DNA from: a virus
Reading direction: 5' to 3' (one strand)
Length of the DNA stretch: 31,570 nucleotides
IMG/VR virus record: IMGVR_UViG_3300048010_000237
Span: 1 to 31,570 of that record
Shown piece by piece: positions 15,438 through 23,499 of this stretch. The notes under the pieces were generated by a model that made no database searches, was not told the DNA's origin, and worked only from the letters and a program-made list of their open reading frames with translations. Positions within the stretch are counted from its first letter, which is position 1. Each line of letters starts with the position of its first letter. A program made the position numbers and the translations under genes.

Positions 15438-17879
15438 CTACTGGCCTCCTCTGCCAAGTTTAAGTAATTCACGCTCCATAGCAGACTGGATACGTGCCTG
15501 TGTCTGCCGCTCTTGCGCCGCCAACCTCTGCTGGAACTGATCCGCCCGCAACTGCTGGTTCTGTGCATCAAGCTGCAATTTGGCTTGGTCATTCTGTGCG
15601 TCCGCCTGCTCAGCCTGTGCCTTAATCTGAAGCTCCTGCTCTTTAAGCTGAACCAACGGATCAGGGCCCTGACCAGACACTTGTGCAGACATCTCTTTGA
15701 CCATCTGCATACCTTCAGCAACAAACTGTGCTGTAAGTCCCTCAATTTGCAGCATCTCGTCCTCAGTAGCCGCCTCGCCGCCCGCGGCCTGCCTGCTCTG
15801 AATAAACTGCACCGCCGCCTTCTCACGAGCAGCAATCCGAACGTGCTCCATGATGTGCTTCTGCAACGACATCGCAATGGCAGGCATACCACCAACCATA
15901 GGCGTCGAACCAAAGACCATATGCGCCATAATGTGCGCCTGATGCTCCTGACCCTCAAAAGCCTTCAGCGGTATCATGTCCATCGCGTCAATGTTTTCCT
16001 GCGCCGGATCCTTCGGAGTCGGCTCATCGTCAGGAATGCGCCGCATAATACGGTCCACGTCCCGCACACCAAGCGCATCGTACATATCCCGATACACCTC
16101 ATACATATTGTGCATCTCAGGAGCCGCACCAGCCAACTGCAACTTGGTCTGTGCCAAAGCAATCCGCTGCGCCTGACTAAATACATTCGGATCAGAGACC
16201 GGTATGATGTCCACGCGGTCATCAAAGTCCTTACGCATCACAGTAGCGTCCGCACCCTCTACAGAATACGGATACTCCTGCGGCAAGCTCTCACTCATCA
16301 CACGAGCCAAAATCCTGAACTCAACCCGCATCGCGTTGTGCAAGCGCTTATGCACCGCACTCATCACACGAGAGCCCTGCTCCAGCATCGCGATAGTCGT
16401 ACCAACAGCAGCCTGCTGATTACCATCGCCCACCTTCATGTCAGTAATGGTCGCGAACCGCTGACCCGCCTGTACTACAAAGCCAAGCAAGTTAAACAGG
16501 GTTTGGTCCGGGCCCTTGAATGGCAGCGGCATCAGGCTGTCACGAATAGCCCCACCGGGAGCGTCCACATCGCGGAACTCTCCGGGCTGCAACGGGTCGT
16601 CGTCATCCCTGATACGCAGTCCACGGGCTTTGAAACCCGCTGGGAGGTTGGACAATGTACCAGCGTCGATCAACTGTCGCAGCGCCGCCGTGGCAGTCCG
16701 TGACAGACCGCCAATGGTGTGAATAAGGCCCAAACCATAAAAACCAAAGCCCGGAAGGAACTTATAATGCACAAAATACTGTATCTTGCGCTTTAACTCG
16801 TCATCCTCACGGTAATTTCGGCGAATTGCCAATACCTGCCCGTTGTCCTGACTGATGGTGACAACATATGGTACTTTAATACCTGTCGGCTCACCGTCAT
16901 CGTCAAGCTCCTCATACCCCTCAAGGTCTAAATCAACGTGACACTCCAAAATAGTGCAGTCATAGTCAATCTGCGTAGCTGATGTGCCGTCAATACGGTC
17001 AATCTCATCACCCACACTGTCCATTTCTGCCTGCGCCGGAATAACCGGCACGTCCAAGTAGAACCCCGCAACCTGCTTCTTCCGCAAATCGTTCAATGAC
17101 ATCCGAACAACCTGCGTAATATTTGGGCAAGTGTCCAAATCTGCCGTCTCATACGGCACAATCAAGTTCTCAGCAGGGATAAACTTACTTACTGCACGGC
17201 CCAAAGTCTCGTCATAGTAGACTTTCTTGAATGTACTACCCGCCAACGGTAAGTAGAACAACATCTGGTCCATGTCAGGGGTGTAATCCTCCATCACATT
17301 CGTGATGTAGTAATTCATAAAATGCCTTACGCGCTGCGCTTGGGACTGCTTTTCTCGTGTCTCGCTTCCCATAATAGCAGTTCGCACGGGGCCGCTGGCA
17401 GGCAACAACTCATTGAACGCCTGCGCTTGAAACTGCGTAGCCGCCTCGGCAAGCAACGGGTGCGTAACCCCAGAAGCTCCTCTAAAAGGCTGGGTCCTCT
17501 CCTCGTAGTTGAACCCAAGAAGCTCCAAACCGTTTGCATAAGCATCTTCCCAATCCTGTCGGCCAGCCTTGTTGGCCTCAAACTCGCCCAACAACTCACC
17601 GGCTATACGACCAAGTTCCCTGTCGGGCATCTCCTCGGCCAAGTTAGTATAAAAATCATCACTCTCGCCGCGCTGATCCGCAGGCTCAAAATCAATAGTG
17701 ACACCGCCATCCTCTTCCGGCGATATCTCAATTTCCATATTCTCCGCCGCGCCCTCAAAAGCCACGACATTGTCCATGCTGCCCGGAACCTCTAGCTCCA
17801 CTTCAGCCGCTAAATCCTCTGGATCCAACTGCGACGGGACATTCTTGTCCATCATTCCGCCAATAGGTTCACGTGCCAT
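15438..17879 (-). CDS. P22-like portal protein
   Basis: 813 aa. An acidic N-terminal region (residues 1-90) is followed by the portal core (DWEDAYANGLELLGFNYEER, RGASGVTHPLLAEAATQFQA, MLFYLPLAGSTFKKVYYDE). The stem and crown regions (FLPGFGFYGLGLIHTIGGLS) follow. A Gln-rich helical C-terminus (about 715-800, QIKAQAEQADAQNDQAKLQL) is typical of the barrel of long P22-type portals. The portal is the dodecameric gate for DNA packaging and ejection. AGGAG ribosome binding site before the ATG. The large size fits a podovirus-like portal. Confidence 0.9.
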   Translation of the reverse strand: MAREPIGGMMDKNVPSQLDPEDLAAEVELEVPGSMDNVVAFEGAAENMEIEISPEEDGGVTIDFEPADQRGESDDFYTNLAEEMPDRELGRIAGELLGEFEANKAGRQDWEDAYANGLELLGFNYEERTQPFRGASGVTHPLLAEAATQFQAQAFNELLPASGPVRTAIMGSETREKQSQAQRVRHFMNYYITNVMEDYTPDMDQMLFYLPLAGSTFKKVYYDETLGRAVSKFIPAENLIVPYETADLDTCPNITQVVRMSLNDLRKKQVAGFYLDVPVIPAQAEMDSVGDEIDRIDGTSATQIDYDCTILECHVDLDLEGYEELDDDGEPTGIKVPYVVTISQDNGQVLAIRRNYREDDELKRKIQYFVHYKFLPGFGFYGLGLIHTIGGLSRTATAALRQLIDAGTLSNLPAGFKARGLRIRDDDDPLQPGEFRDVDAPGGAIRDSLMPLPFKGPDQTLFNLLGFVVQAGQRFATITDMKVGDGNQQAAVGTTIAMLEQGSRVMSAVHKRLHNAMRVEFRILARVMSESLPQEYPYSVEGADATVMRKDFDDRVDIIPVSDPNVFSQAQRIALAQTKLQLAGAAPEMHNMYEVYRDMYDALGVRDVDRIMRRIPDDEPTPKDPAQENIDAMDMIPLKAFEGQEHQAHIMAHMVFGSTPMVGGMPAIAMSLQKHIMEHVRIAAREKAAVQFIQSRQAAGGEAATEDEMLQIEGLTAQFVAEGMQMVKEMSAQVSGQGPDPLVQLKEQELQIKAQAEQADAQNDQAKLQLDAQNQQLRADQFQQRLAAQERQTQARIQSAMERELLKLGRGGQ

Positions 17880-17964
17880 GCGTTATCTCCTTCAAGACTA
17901 ACTTACCATAGTCCTATACATATTTCTAGCAATTGGTGATAAACGAGCCGTGGGCCGCGGTCCA

Positions 17965-18993
17965 TCAATAATACCCCGAACGACTGGTCTGGAAGAACCC
18001 CTGCTCATTGCGCGGGAAATACACGTCAAGGCCACCTTCCGGAGACCTGAATGAGCGTTCTCCCGGTTCGCGGCCCAAGATCCTGTCCAATTGCTCAAAT
18101 AATTTACTATCCACCATCTTAGCTAACTGCTGCGGGGTAGCATTAACACCTGCCTCCCTCAACAACTTCACGCCAAACGCATTGTTGCGCTTGTCCATAG
18201 CCACATCTTCAGGAGTAGCATTACCAATAAGCGGTATAGGCAAAGCGTCTATACCCTCCGCGAAATTTCCTAATTTAATCGCGGTCTCCGGGCCAAACTG
18301 CCTTGCCATCTCAGCAGACATAAGCGCATGAGCCCGCGCATCTTCTAACTCCTGAAACGTCGGCATATCATGCCGTGGCCGCTGGTTACGAATGTCTTCG
18401 GGGGCATCACTAAACTCACGTGGAACCTCCGCATACCCATACTTTTGCTCCAACATCTGTTCAAATGTCGGGGCCCCTTCAGGATAATATGTCTGTGAAC
18501 CCTCGCTGCTCTCTCTTCCAGAGGTGCGAACAAGATTCTGAGCCTCCGCGTTTGGCGCGTTATACAAAGCAGACAAAATGCCCGCTTCCTCAATGGCCGG
18601 GTTTCCGCCTTCCTGCATATAAAGTTCCGGGGCCCCTTTGTAACCACGAAGATCCGTGGGCCGCGAACTGAAATCCGGGGTGGACTGCCGCGTCAACGGC
18701 TCAGCCATACCCTCATACGGCGAATAGCGGGGCACATCTTGTTCAAAATACTGGCCTGCCATGCCTCGACTACGAGCGTCAGACCCTAAATCAACGCGAT
18801 AACCCTCTTCATCAATAAAAGGCCGCGCTTCGTCGTCTACAAAATAATAGGCTTCGCCCGTCTCAGAGTAAGAGGGCCGTGTGCGGCGGGAAATCTCTAC
18901 CGGGTCGTTGGTCCCGTATAACGCCTCGTCCATCGACATATTACCAAAATCGGTAAAACCGCCCGCCCCAAGATTTACCGCAGAATCCGCCAT
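17965..18993 (-). CDS. Hypothetical protein between terminase and portal
   Basis: 342 aa, acidic, Pro/Tyr/Arg-rich and probably partly disordered in residues 1-200 (SRRTRPSYSETGEAYYFVDD, TYYPEGAPTFEQMLEQKYGY). A more compact helical C-terminal half follows (FQELEDARAHALMSAEMARQ, NNAFGVKLLREAGVNATPQQ, VDSKLFEQLDRILGREPGE). No catalytic motif. It shares one base with the terminase stop (TAATG). The position suggests a virion or packaging accessory protein; unnamed proteins in this slot are common in marine phages. The 85 bp to the portal start hold only the portal ribosome binding site. Confidence 0.65.
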   Translation of the reverse strand: MADSAVNLGAGGFTDFGNMSMDEALYGTNDPVEISRRTRPSYSETGEAYYFVDDEARPFIDEEGYRVDLGSDARSRGMAGQYFEQDVPRYSPYEGMAEPLTRQSTPDFSSRPTDLRGYKGAPELYMQEGGNPAIEEAGILSALYNAPNAEAQNLVRTSGRESSEGSQTYYPEGAPTFEQMLEQKYGYAEVPREFSDAPEDIRNQRPRHDMPTFQELEDARAHALMSAEMARQFGPETAIKLGNFAEGIDALPIPLIGNATPEDVAMDKRNNAFGVKLLREAGVNATPQQLAKMVDSKLFEQLDRILGREPGERSFRSPEGGLDVYFPRNEQGFFQTSRSGYY

Positions 18994-20438
18994 TAGTAAT
19001 ACGCCCTAACCCTTACATTTGTGTCCTCGTCATCCCAATCGTCACTGGGCAACTGAACAAAGTTACCTTGCCGGTAGCGCATCAAAGCCTGTGTCATACT
19101 ATCAACCAAGTCATCGTGCTCCCCGTTTGGAAACGCCGCCACCTCCTCAATCATCTCATCGGCAAAGACGGTGTCGGGGGCCCAAACCATACCAGCCTCA
19201 AACAAAGGCGATACAGAGTGAACTCGTGTTATCTTATCATTTCCTTTGCTTGGCGTAAAGTTAACAACGGGGATGCCCATGTTTCTTAATTCCTGCGTCA
19301 AAGGCAGACCAGAGGCCTTGGCTTCCACAATTACTGTGTCGGGTTCCCAATACTTATATTGCTCCAAAGCCATGTTTTTTAATTCAGGAAAATCCCACCG
19401 GTCCTTTTGGCTGTCCAAAAGTATGAGTCCCGGAGGGCCCCCAACCTCCTCTGGACGAAATACGCCCCACGTGGTTATCGCGCTAAAGTCAGCCGTCTCG
19501 CGTTTACTAAATGCCGTATCATAACTCTGAATGACATATTCAAGATTTGGAATCTTGTCTTTCTCCCAGCGCCTCCACCATTGACGTGGGATGATCGCGT
19601 TCTCTTCGCCCGTCGGATTCTGCTGATACTGCGCGTTCCACTTGCTGGGCGGGATAGATGCTTTGACCGCGGTCAGGTCTTCGATTGACCAAAACTCAGG
19701 CCAGCACGGGACGCCATCATCAAAAATCGCAGGAAGTTCCACAACTTCCCATTGGTCCGCTAGGGGGTCTTTAGCCATCGCCTTCAAAAGCTGGCCCGTC
19801 ATATCCTTTTCTGACCACCGGGTCTGGACCAAAACAATCGACCCACCCGGCTGGAGCCTCTGTCGGGGGCCCCCAGTGTACCAATCCCAAGCATCGTCAA
19901 ACCCGTTCGCAGACATCGCCGTCTGTTCCGAATGCGGGTCATCAATGATTACCAAGTCGCCACCACGACCCGCGAGGTTTGATCCAACACCAACGGCATA
20001 GTACATCCCGCCAGCAGAAGTGTCCCAACGACCAGAAGCTTTACTGTCAGCAGCCAATTTAACATTCGGAAACACCTCCTTAAATTCATCACTATCCAAA
20101 AGATTTTTTGTCTTACGGCCAAAGTTGACCGCAAGCTCTGTCGTGTGCGTCGCCTGAATAATCTTCATCCGCGGGTTCTTGCCCATCATCCAAGCAGGAA
20201 ACAGGAAGGATGCGAACTCTGACTTCGTGTGACGCGGGGCCATGTTGATGATAAGTCGCTTTAGGTCGCCTTTTGCAACCCTTTCTAACTTTTCGGCAAT
20301 AATTTTATGATGACGACCGGCAATAAATTCCGGCCACATAGATTTTACAAAAGTCAAAAATTCTTTCTGACAAGCTTCATTCTTCTCGATTTGCGCGAGT
20401 CGCAGGCGAAGCTTTAACTCCTGATCTGAAACATCCAT
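18993..20438 (-). CDS. terL: Terminase large subunit
   Basis: 481 aa. The ATPase domain has a variant Walker A (MAPRHTKS, residues 66-73), Walker B with catalytic acid (DLVIIDDP, 162-168) and a coupling motif near VLVQTRWSEKD (202-212). The C-terminal RNase H-like nuclease has acidic residues at D307 (QSYDTAFS), E372 (VIVEAKASG) and D442/D443 (NGEHDDLVDS). It cuts concatemers and drives DNA into the head through the portal. AGGGG ribosome binding site. It is separated from its small subunit by ~4.4 kb. Confidence 0.95.
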   Translation of the reverse strand: MDVSDQELKLRLRLAQIEKNEACQKEFLTFVKSMWPEFIAGRHHKIIAEKLERVAKGDLKRLIINMAPRHTKSEFASFLFPAWMMGKNPRMKIIQATHTTELAVNFGRKTKNLLDSDEFKEVFPNVKLAADSKASGRWDTSAGGMYYAVGVGSNLAGRGGDLVIIDDPHSEQTAMSANGFDDAWDWYTGGPRQRLQPGGSIVLVQTRWSEKDMTGQLLKAMAKDPLADQWEVVELPAIFDDGVPCWPEFWSIEDLTAVKASIPPSKWNAQYQQNPTGEENAIIPRQWWRRWEKDKIPNLEYVIQSYDTAFSKRETADFSAITTWGVFRPEEVGGPPGLILLDSQKDRWDFPELKNMALEQYKYWEPDTVIVEAKASGLPLTQELRNMGIPVVNFTPSKGNDKITRVHSVSPLFEAGMVWAPDTVFADEMIEEVAAFPNGEHDDLVDSMTQALMRYRQGNFVQLPSDDWDDEDTNVRVRAYY

Positions 20439-20934
20439 CGGGGGCCCCTAAAGTTGCACATATTACAGGCATAAATATGCACACTTTTTAGTCAGTTAAC
20501 AAGTCCCATCTAATTGCACAAAAAATAGGCAATGTTTCACGTGAAACATTCATATCATTTTTCACATGATTATTTGAGAAAAACATGGCCCTTGCCTGCG
20601 CAGCCAGAGCCCGTGGCCGCGTTGCGCGATTTTTGGTAAATGATTGATTTATCACGGTTTTTGACCCGATACCGGAATCCTAGTTTTTAAGGCCGCCGCC
20701 CGCGTTTCGACGCCCGCCGCCCGCGTATCATGCGCCGCGCTATTCGCCCCGCGTTGCCCGTGCCGCGTTCCGCCGCCCGTGAAAATTTTTAAAAATACCG
20801 ACGCCCGCGCCCCGCGTTTTTTGGATTGCGCCCCGCCGTGATTTTTCCGCCGTATGTTTTACGCAATCCCCGCCCCGCCGCCCGCGGCATGATTAACTCT
20901 AATAAACGCCCTAGGAAGCCCGACAAGCGGGCAT
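20439..20934. other. Gene-free regulatory region upstream of terL
   Basis: About 500 bp with no plausible ORF. The terL-proximal part (20439-20590) is AT-rich, with three TTGCACA-like words (on either side of 20460-20520) and the parS site. From 20590 to 20900 it becomes GC-rich on a C-rich plus strand, with repeated GCCCGC/CGCCCG words. A promoter for terL must lie here; TGTAATAT near 20463-20470 (minus) is the best -10 candidate. It may also hold packaging signals, which cannot be recognised by eye. Confidence 0.6.
20531..20550. promoter_or_regulatory. parS-like ParB binding site (perfect 20-bp palindrome)
   Basis: AATGTTTCACGTGAAACATT is a perfect palindrome whose central 16 bp (20533-20548) equal the chromosomal parS consensus TGTTtCACGTGaAACA bound by ParB. 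A weaker half-match (TTTTTCACATGATTAT, 20558-20573) lies 10 bp away. No ParA or ParB gene is present in the window, so the host ParB is the likely ligand. Confidence 0.8.
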
Positions 20935-20968
20935 AAAAAAACCCCGCTAGGGTTATAGCCTAGCGGGG
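20935..20968 (-). terminator. Rho-independent terminator after the 82-aa gene
   Basis: Perfect 10-bp stem (CCCCGCTAGG at 20942-20951, CCTAGCGGGG at 20959-20968) with a 7-nt loop. On the minus strand it is followed by seven T (20941-20935). It lies 32 bp past the stop of the gene ending at 21001. Confidence 0.92.
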
Positions 20969-21000
20969 CGTTGCGGGCGTTGTATGGGGCTTAAATCGCC

Positions 21001-21249
21001 CTAAAATGTAAACCCGACAAAGACGGGCGTTTCTTCCGATAAGAATATTTCACGGTTGCTATCGTCAAAAGGCGAAAGCGAATAATAAGCGGGCTTGCCG
21101 CGTTTCGCACGTTCACGAAAATTAATAATATAAACGGTTTTAGAATTAACCGCCCGCTTTATAAAATCGCCCGCGCCCATATTGCCAAGCGCAATTTCCC
21201 TCACGACGTCGCCATCATTAGTCTGGAATAGTTTAGATCGTTTAAGCAT
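21001..21249 (-). CDS. 82-aa protein, unknown
   Basis: Read from the ATG at 21249 (MLKRSKLFQTNDGDVVREIA); an upstream ATG at 21264 has no ribosome binding site, while GGGA lies 11 nt before 21249. It is soluble, with a mixed alpha/beta pattern (KTVYIINFRERAKRGKPAYY, EIFLSEETPVFVGFTF). It forms a single-gene unit with its own extended -10 and a strong terminator. No family recognised. Confidence 0.7.
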   Translation of the reverse strand: MLKRSKLFQTNDGDVVREIALGNMGAGDFIKRAVNSKTVYIINFRERAKRGKPAYYSLSPFDDSNREIFLSEETPVFVGFTF

Positions 21250-21283
21250 GATTTTAATTCCCATATAAAGTTAATGAAGCCCC

Positions 21284-21292
21284 GTTATCGCA
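21284..21292 (-). promoter_or_regulatory. Candidate extended -10 promoter (82-aa gene)
   Basis: Minus strand TGCGATAAC, matching the TGnGATAAT pattern seen upstream of other genes here. It lies 35 bp before the ATG at 21249 and 15 bp after the previous terminator. It sits within a tandem TTATGCGAT duplication (21285-21306). Confidence 0.5.
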
Positions 21293-21302
21293 TAAAATCG
21301 CA

Positions 21303-21334
21303 TAAAAGAAAAGCCCCGCATTTAAACGGGGCTT
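21303..21334 (-). terminator. Rho-independent terminator after the Cys-rich gene
   Basis: 8-bp stem (AAGCCCCG at 21311-21318, CGGGGCTT at 21327-21334) with an 8-nt loop. It is followed on the minus strand by a T-rich tract (CTTTTCTTTT in the complement). It is 22 bp past the stop at 21357. Confidence 0.8.
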
Positions 21335-21356
21335 ATTCGGGGCAAGCGGGGCGGGT

Positions 21357-22079
21357 TTATTCTTTTCCGATATCGCCCGCCACATGATGCCGAATAATTG
21401 ACCGCGGCGGCAATGTTTTAACAAAAGCCCGCAATTTTTCGCCGTCGGTTTTCCCGTCGTCGGCGGCGTCGGTGACGGCTTGCCAATGAATGCGGGTTTT
21501 TCCGCCGTCGGCATAACAGCCGCCCGCGTCGTCGGGGTTGCCCGCTTTCTTTTTGCCCGCCCCATGCGCCGTAAACATGACAAAAAAATCACGGTCTAGA
21601 CGGGCGCATAATGGGGCTTTTTCCCCGCCGCAATTAACGCAACCGACGCCCGCCAAATATTCGGCGGGGCAACGCACGCCCCGCACGCCGTCGGCGGTTG
21701 TGTTTTTCGCATTCCCGTTCTTTTTCCAAAAATCAGTGGCAACGACGACAACGGCTGGAACGCCCGACGCAACCGACGCGGCGGCGGCTTTAATAGAGGC
21801 GGCGGAAAAGTTTATCACCGTTTTAAGCGGGCTTAATTTATGCGCCCAGAAAAGCGGGTTAAAATGGGAGTATGTAAACCCATGCCCGCCGCGTGGCTTG
21901 CTATCCAGAACGGCGTCTAGATATTCGGCGTCTATTTCCGACGGGGCGCAACCGCGCCCGCTTGCGTTTAATTCGCATGAAGCGGGGCAGGTATCATATT
22001 TGTTAGCCTTGCCCGCCCGATAGGTAACGGCGCAACCCGCCGTCTTATTCGCTTGTGATAATTTAACAGTTTTAAGCAT
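21357..22079 (-). CDS. Cys-rich protein (DUF7227-like), unknown function
   Basis: 240 aa. The N-terminus (TYRAGKANKYDTCPASCELN) starts a Cys-rich part. The centre is Ala/Val-rich with an alpha/beta pattern (KTVINFSAASIKAAAASVAS, GVPAVVVVATDFWKKNG). A second Cys cluster follows (RCPAEYLAGVGCVNCGG, APLCARLDRDFFVMFTAHG), so it probably binds metal. The AGKANKYDTCP...SYSHFNPLFWxHK type pattern recalls a phage/plasmid family I remember as DUF7227; this is not verified. AGGGG ribosome binding site. It is a single-gene unit with promoter and terminator in the GC-rich module. Confidence 0.75.
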   Translation of the reverse strand: MLKTVKLSQANKTAGCAVTYRAGKANKYDTCPASCELNASGRGCAPSEIDAEYLDAVLDSKPRGGHGFTYSHFNPLFWAHKLSPLKTVINFSAASIKAAAASVASGVPAVVVVATDFWKKNGNAKNTTADGVRGVRCPAEYLAGVGCVNCGGEKAPLCARLDRDFFVMFTAHGAGKKKAGNPDDAGGCYADGGKTRIHWQAVTDAADDGKTDGEKLRAFVKTLPPRSIIRHHVAGDIGKE

Positions 22080-22123
22080 GGTAAGCCCCTTTAGAAAATT
22101 TAAAACTTTCCGCTTTATCTCAT

Positions 22124-22152
22124 ATTATCCCATATATGGCAAGCCCTAACAA
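22124..22152 (-). promoter_or_regulatory. Promoter of the Cys-rich gene
   Basis: On the minus strand TTGTTA (22152-22147), a 17-bp spacer and GATAAT (22129-22124), with TG upstream giving an extended -10 TGGGATAAT. It lies 45 bp before the ATG at 22079. The -35 overlaps the A-run of the preceding terminator. Confidence 0.7.
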
Positions 22153-22179
22153 AAAGCCCCGCTTTTTAAGGCGGGGCTT
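22151..22179 (-). terminator. Rho-independent terminator after the DUF932-like gene
   Basis: 9-bp stem (AAGCCCCGC at 22154-22162, GCGGGGCTT at 22171-22179) with an 8-nt loop, followed by T on the minus strand (22155-22151). It is 21 bp past the stop at 22201. Confidence 0.9.
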
Positions 22180-22200
22180 GTCGTCGTTATATGGGGCGAT

Positions 22201-23340
22201 TTATGCCGCAATGGCAACCCGTTGCCAGTCGGCGGGACGCATGGATAGCAACGCGCCGCCGCGTTGTTGCCACAAGTCGACGTCGTCGGCGTCGGCTTTA
22301 TGTGAAACGGCGGTTACGGCGTTAATGAGGGTTGCACGGGAAAGCGGCTTTTCCCGTTCATAGCCCGCTTGCCCGATAGTATCAAGCAACCCGTTTAAAA
22401 CGTCGCCTGTTTCTTTTTTGGTTAATTTCATAACCGCGCCCAAATTATCGACGACGGCGGCCTTGTCGGCGTCGGCGTCTATAACGTCGGCGGCGGCGGC
22501 TTTCATGCTTTCCAAAACGGCGTCAAAACTATCGCGACTTGAATAAACCCCGACAAGGTCACGGATTTTTAATTCAAGGGCGCGGTTGTCGGCGTCCTTG
22601 GCCTGATCGGAAAGCAAGCCCCAGTCGTCGGCATCCCGCCCGCTTGTAATATGCGACGAACGGGTTTTATTTTGGGTTTGCATTCCATTAAGGCAAGCCA
22701 AAGTCCATGCGATTTGATAAACAGAAACAGAACCCGCCCCGACTTCGCTATTCTGCAAGCCGATACCGTTCGCCATGATATCACCGACGCCCGCGCCCTC
22801 GCCCATATGGACAAGGGATTTAAGGCGCAGATATAACCGCTTATCGGTCACGGTTGCGTTTACAACTTGAAAGCGGGCGTCGCTTTCCATAAGTTGAGGC
22901 AACGCCGATTGAAGCAAGTTGACGTTGTCAAAAGTTTTAAACTTGTCTGAGACGAAAGCCCGCAATTTACCGCGCCCGCCGTCGGTTAGGGCAAGCCCCT
23001 CATATGAGCGCAACATACGCACCGACGGTTCTTTTTGCCAAATAGCGTTGATAAGCCCGTCGAATTGATCCGCATAGCCCACTTGAAGGCGGCGGGCGGT
23101 TCTAACATCAATTCCCGCATGACCCGCTATCTGCCCAAATGAAACGTCGTTTACATCCAGAATGGTTGTCGGAACGCCGCCCCGTTGCTCAATAACAACT
23201 TGCGGAACGCCGTTAGCGTCGGTTGTTTTTTGCAAGTCATGCGTCGGGGCAATAAAGTCGGCTTGCCGCGCCGCGTCGTCACGCACCTTTTCCAAAAGAC
23301 GTGTCAGGGTGTTTTGGCTGTTTTCGATTGAATGGTTCAT
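22201..23340 (-). CDS. DUF932 family phage/plasmid-type protein
   Basis: 379 aa. The segment RMLRSYEGLALTDGGRGKLR followed by AFVSDKFKTFDNVNLLQSAL is the DUF932 signature (R-x-x-x-SDKYxxxDNxxLL). The gap VTDKRLYLRLKSLVHMGEG also fits. C-terminal helices (KAAVVDNLGAVMKLTKKETG) follow. DUF932 proteins are common in plasmids and phages; their biochemical role is not settled. It is preceded by an extended -10, a leader with hairpin potential and the CTACGGGA motif. It is followed by its own terminator. Confidence 0.8.
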   Translation of the reverse strand: MNHSIENSQNTLTRLLEKVRDDAARQADFIAPTHDLQKTTDANGVPQVVIEQRGGVPTTILDVNDVSFGQIAGHAGIDVRTARRLQVGYADQFDGLINAIWQKEPSVRMLRSYEGLALTDGGRGKLRAFVSDKFKTFDNVNLLQSALPQLMESDARFQVVNATVTDKRLYLRLKSLVHMGEGAGVGDIMANGIGLQNSEVGAGSVSVYQIAWTLACLNGMQTQNKTRSSHITSGRDADDWGLLSDQAKDADNRALELKIRDLVGVYSSRDSFDAVLESMKAAAADVIDADADKAAVVDNLGAVMKLTKKETGDVLNGLLDTIGQAGYEREKPLSRATLINAVTAVSHKADADDVDLWQQRGGALLSMRPADWQRVAIAA

Positions 23341-23347
23341 TTTACTA

Positions 23348-23419
23348 TTTCCCGTAGTTTTGGGGCTAGGCCGACGCCCCGTTAAAAAAGGCCTATGCGT
23401 GTTGTCTCATATTATCGCA
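23348..23419 (-). promoter_or_regulatory. Extended -10 promoter and structured leader (DUF932-like gene)
   Basis: Minus strand TGCGATAAT (23419-23411) opens a ~65-nt leader. The leader can form a hairpin TAGGCC/GGCCTA (23367-23372 with 23390-23395) and an alternative GGGGC/GCCCC pairing. It ends in AACTACGGGAAA (23359-23348), the ribosome binding site for the ATG at 23340. Confidence 0.6.
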
Positions 23420-23460
23420 CCCCGTGCAAGCGGAAATTTTAAAAAATACTGTCGGGGGCA

Positions 23461-23492
23461 AAAATAAACCCCGCCGTGCTAGGGCGGGGCTT
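23461..23492 (-). terminator. Rho-independent terminator after the 31-aa peptide gene
   Basis: 7-bp GC stem (CCCCGCC at 23469-23475, GGCGGGG at 23483-23489) with a 7-nt loop, extended by A/T pairs and followed on the minus strand by a T-rich tract. It begins 8 bp after the stop at 23500. Confidence 0.85.
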
Positions 23493-23499
23493 GTTTAGT

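Noticed and set aside
15242-15958. 238-codon minus-strand ORF
   Set aside because: Only the last 64 codons look like a gene with its own AGGAGG site; the upstream part is an Arg/Leu-rich alternate frame of the portal gene.
15513-16703. 396-codon plus-strand ORF
   Set aside because: Antisense to the portal gene, His/Arg/Leu-rich composition without domain pattern and no supporting neighbours; a shadow of the portal coding sequence.
17898-18008. 36-codon minus ORF (MSRGSSRPVV...) in the terL-portal gap
   Set aside because: No ribosome binding site and mostly overlaps the 342-aa gene; some resemblance to a peptide but too little support.
21254-21592. 112-codon minus-strand ORF
   Set aside because: Out of frame within the Cys-rich gene and spans its terminator; the Cys-rich frame is clearly the coding one.
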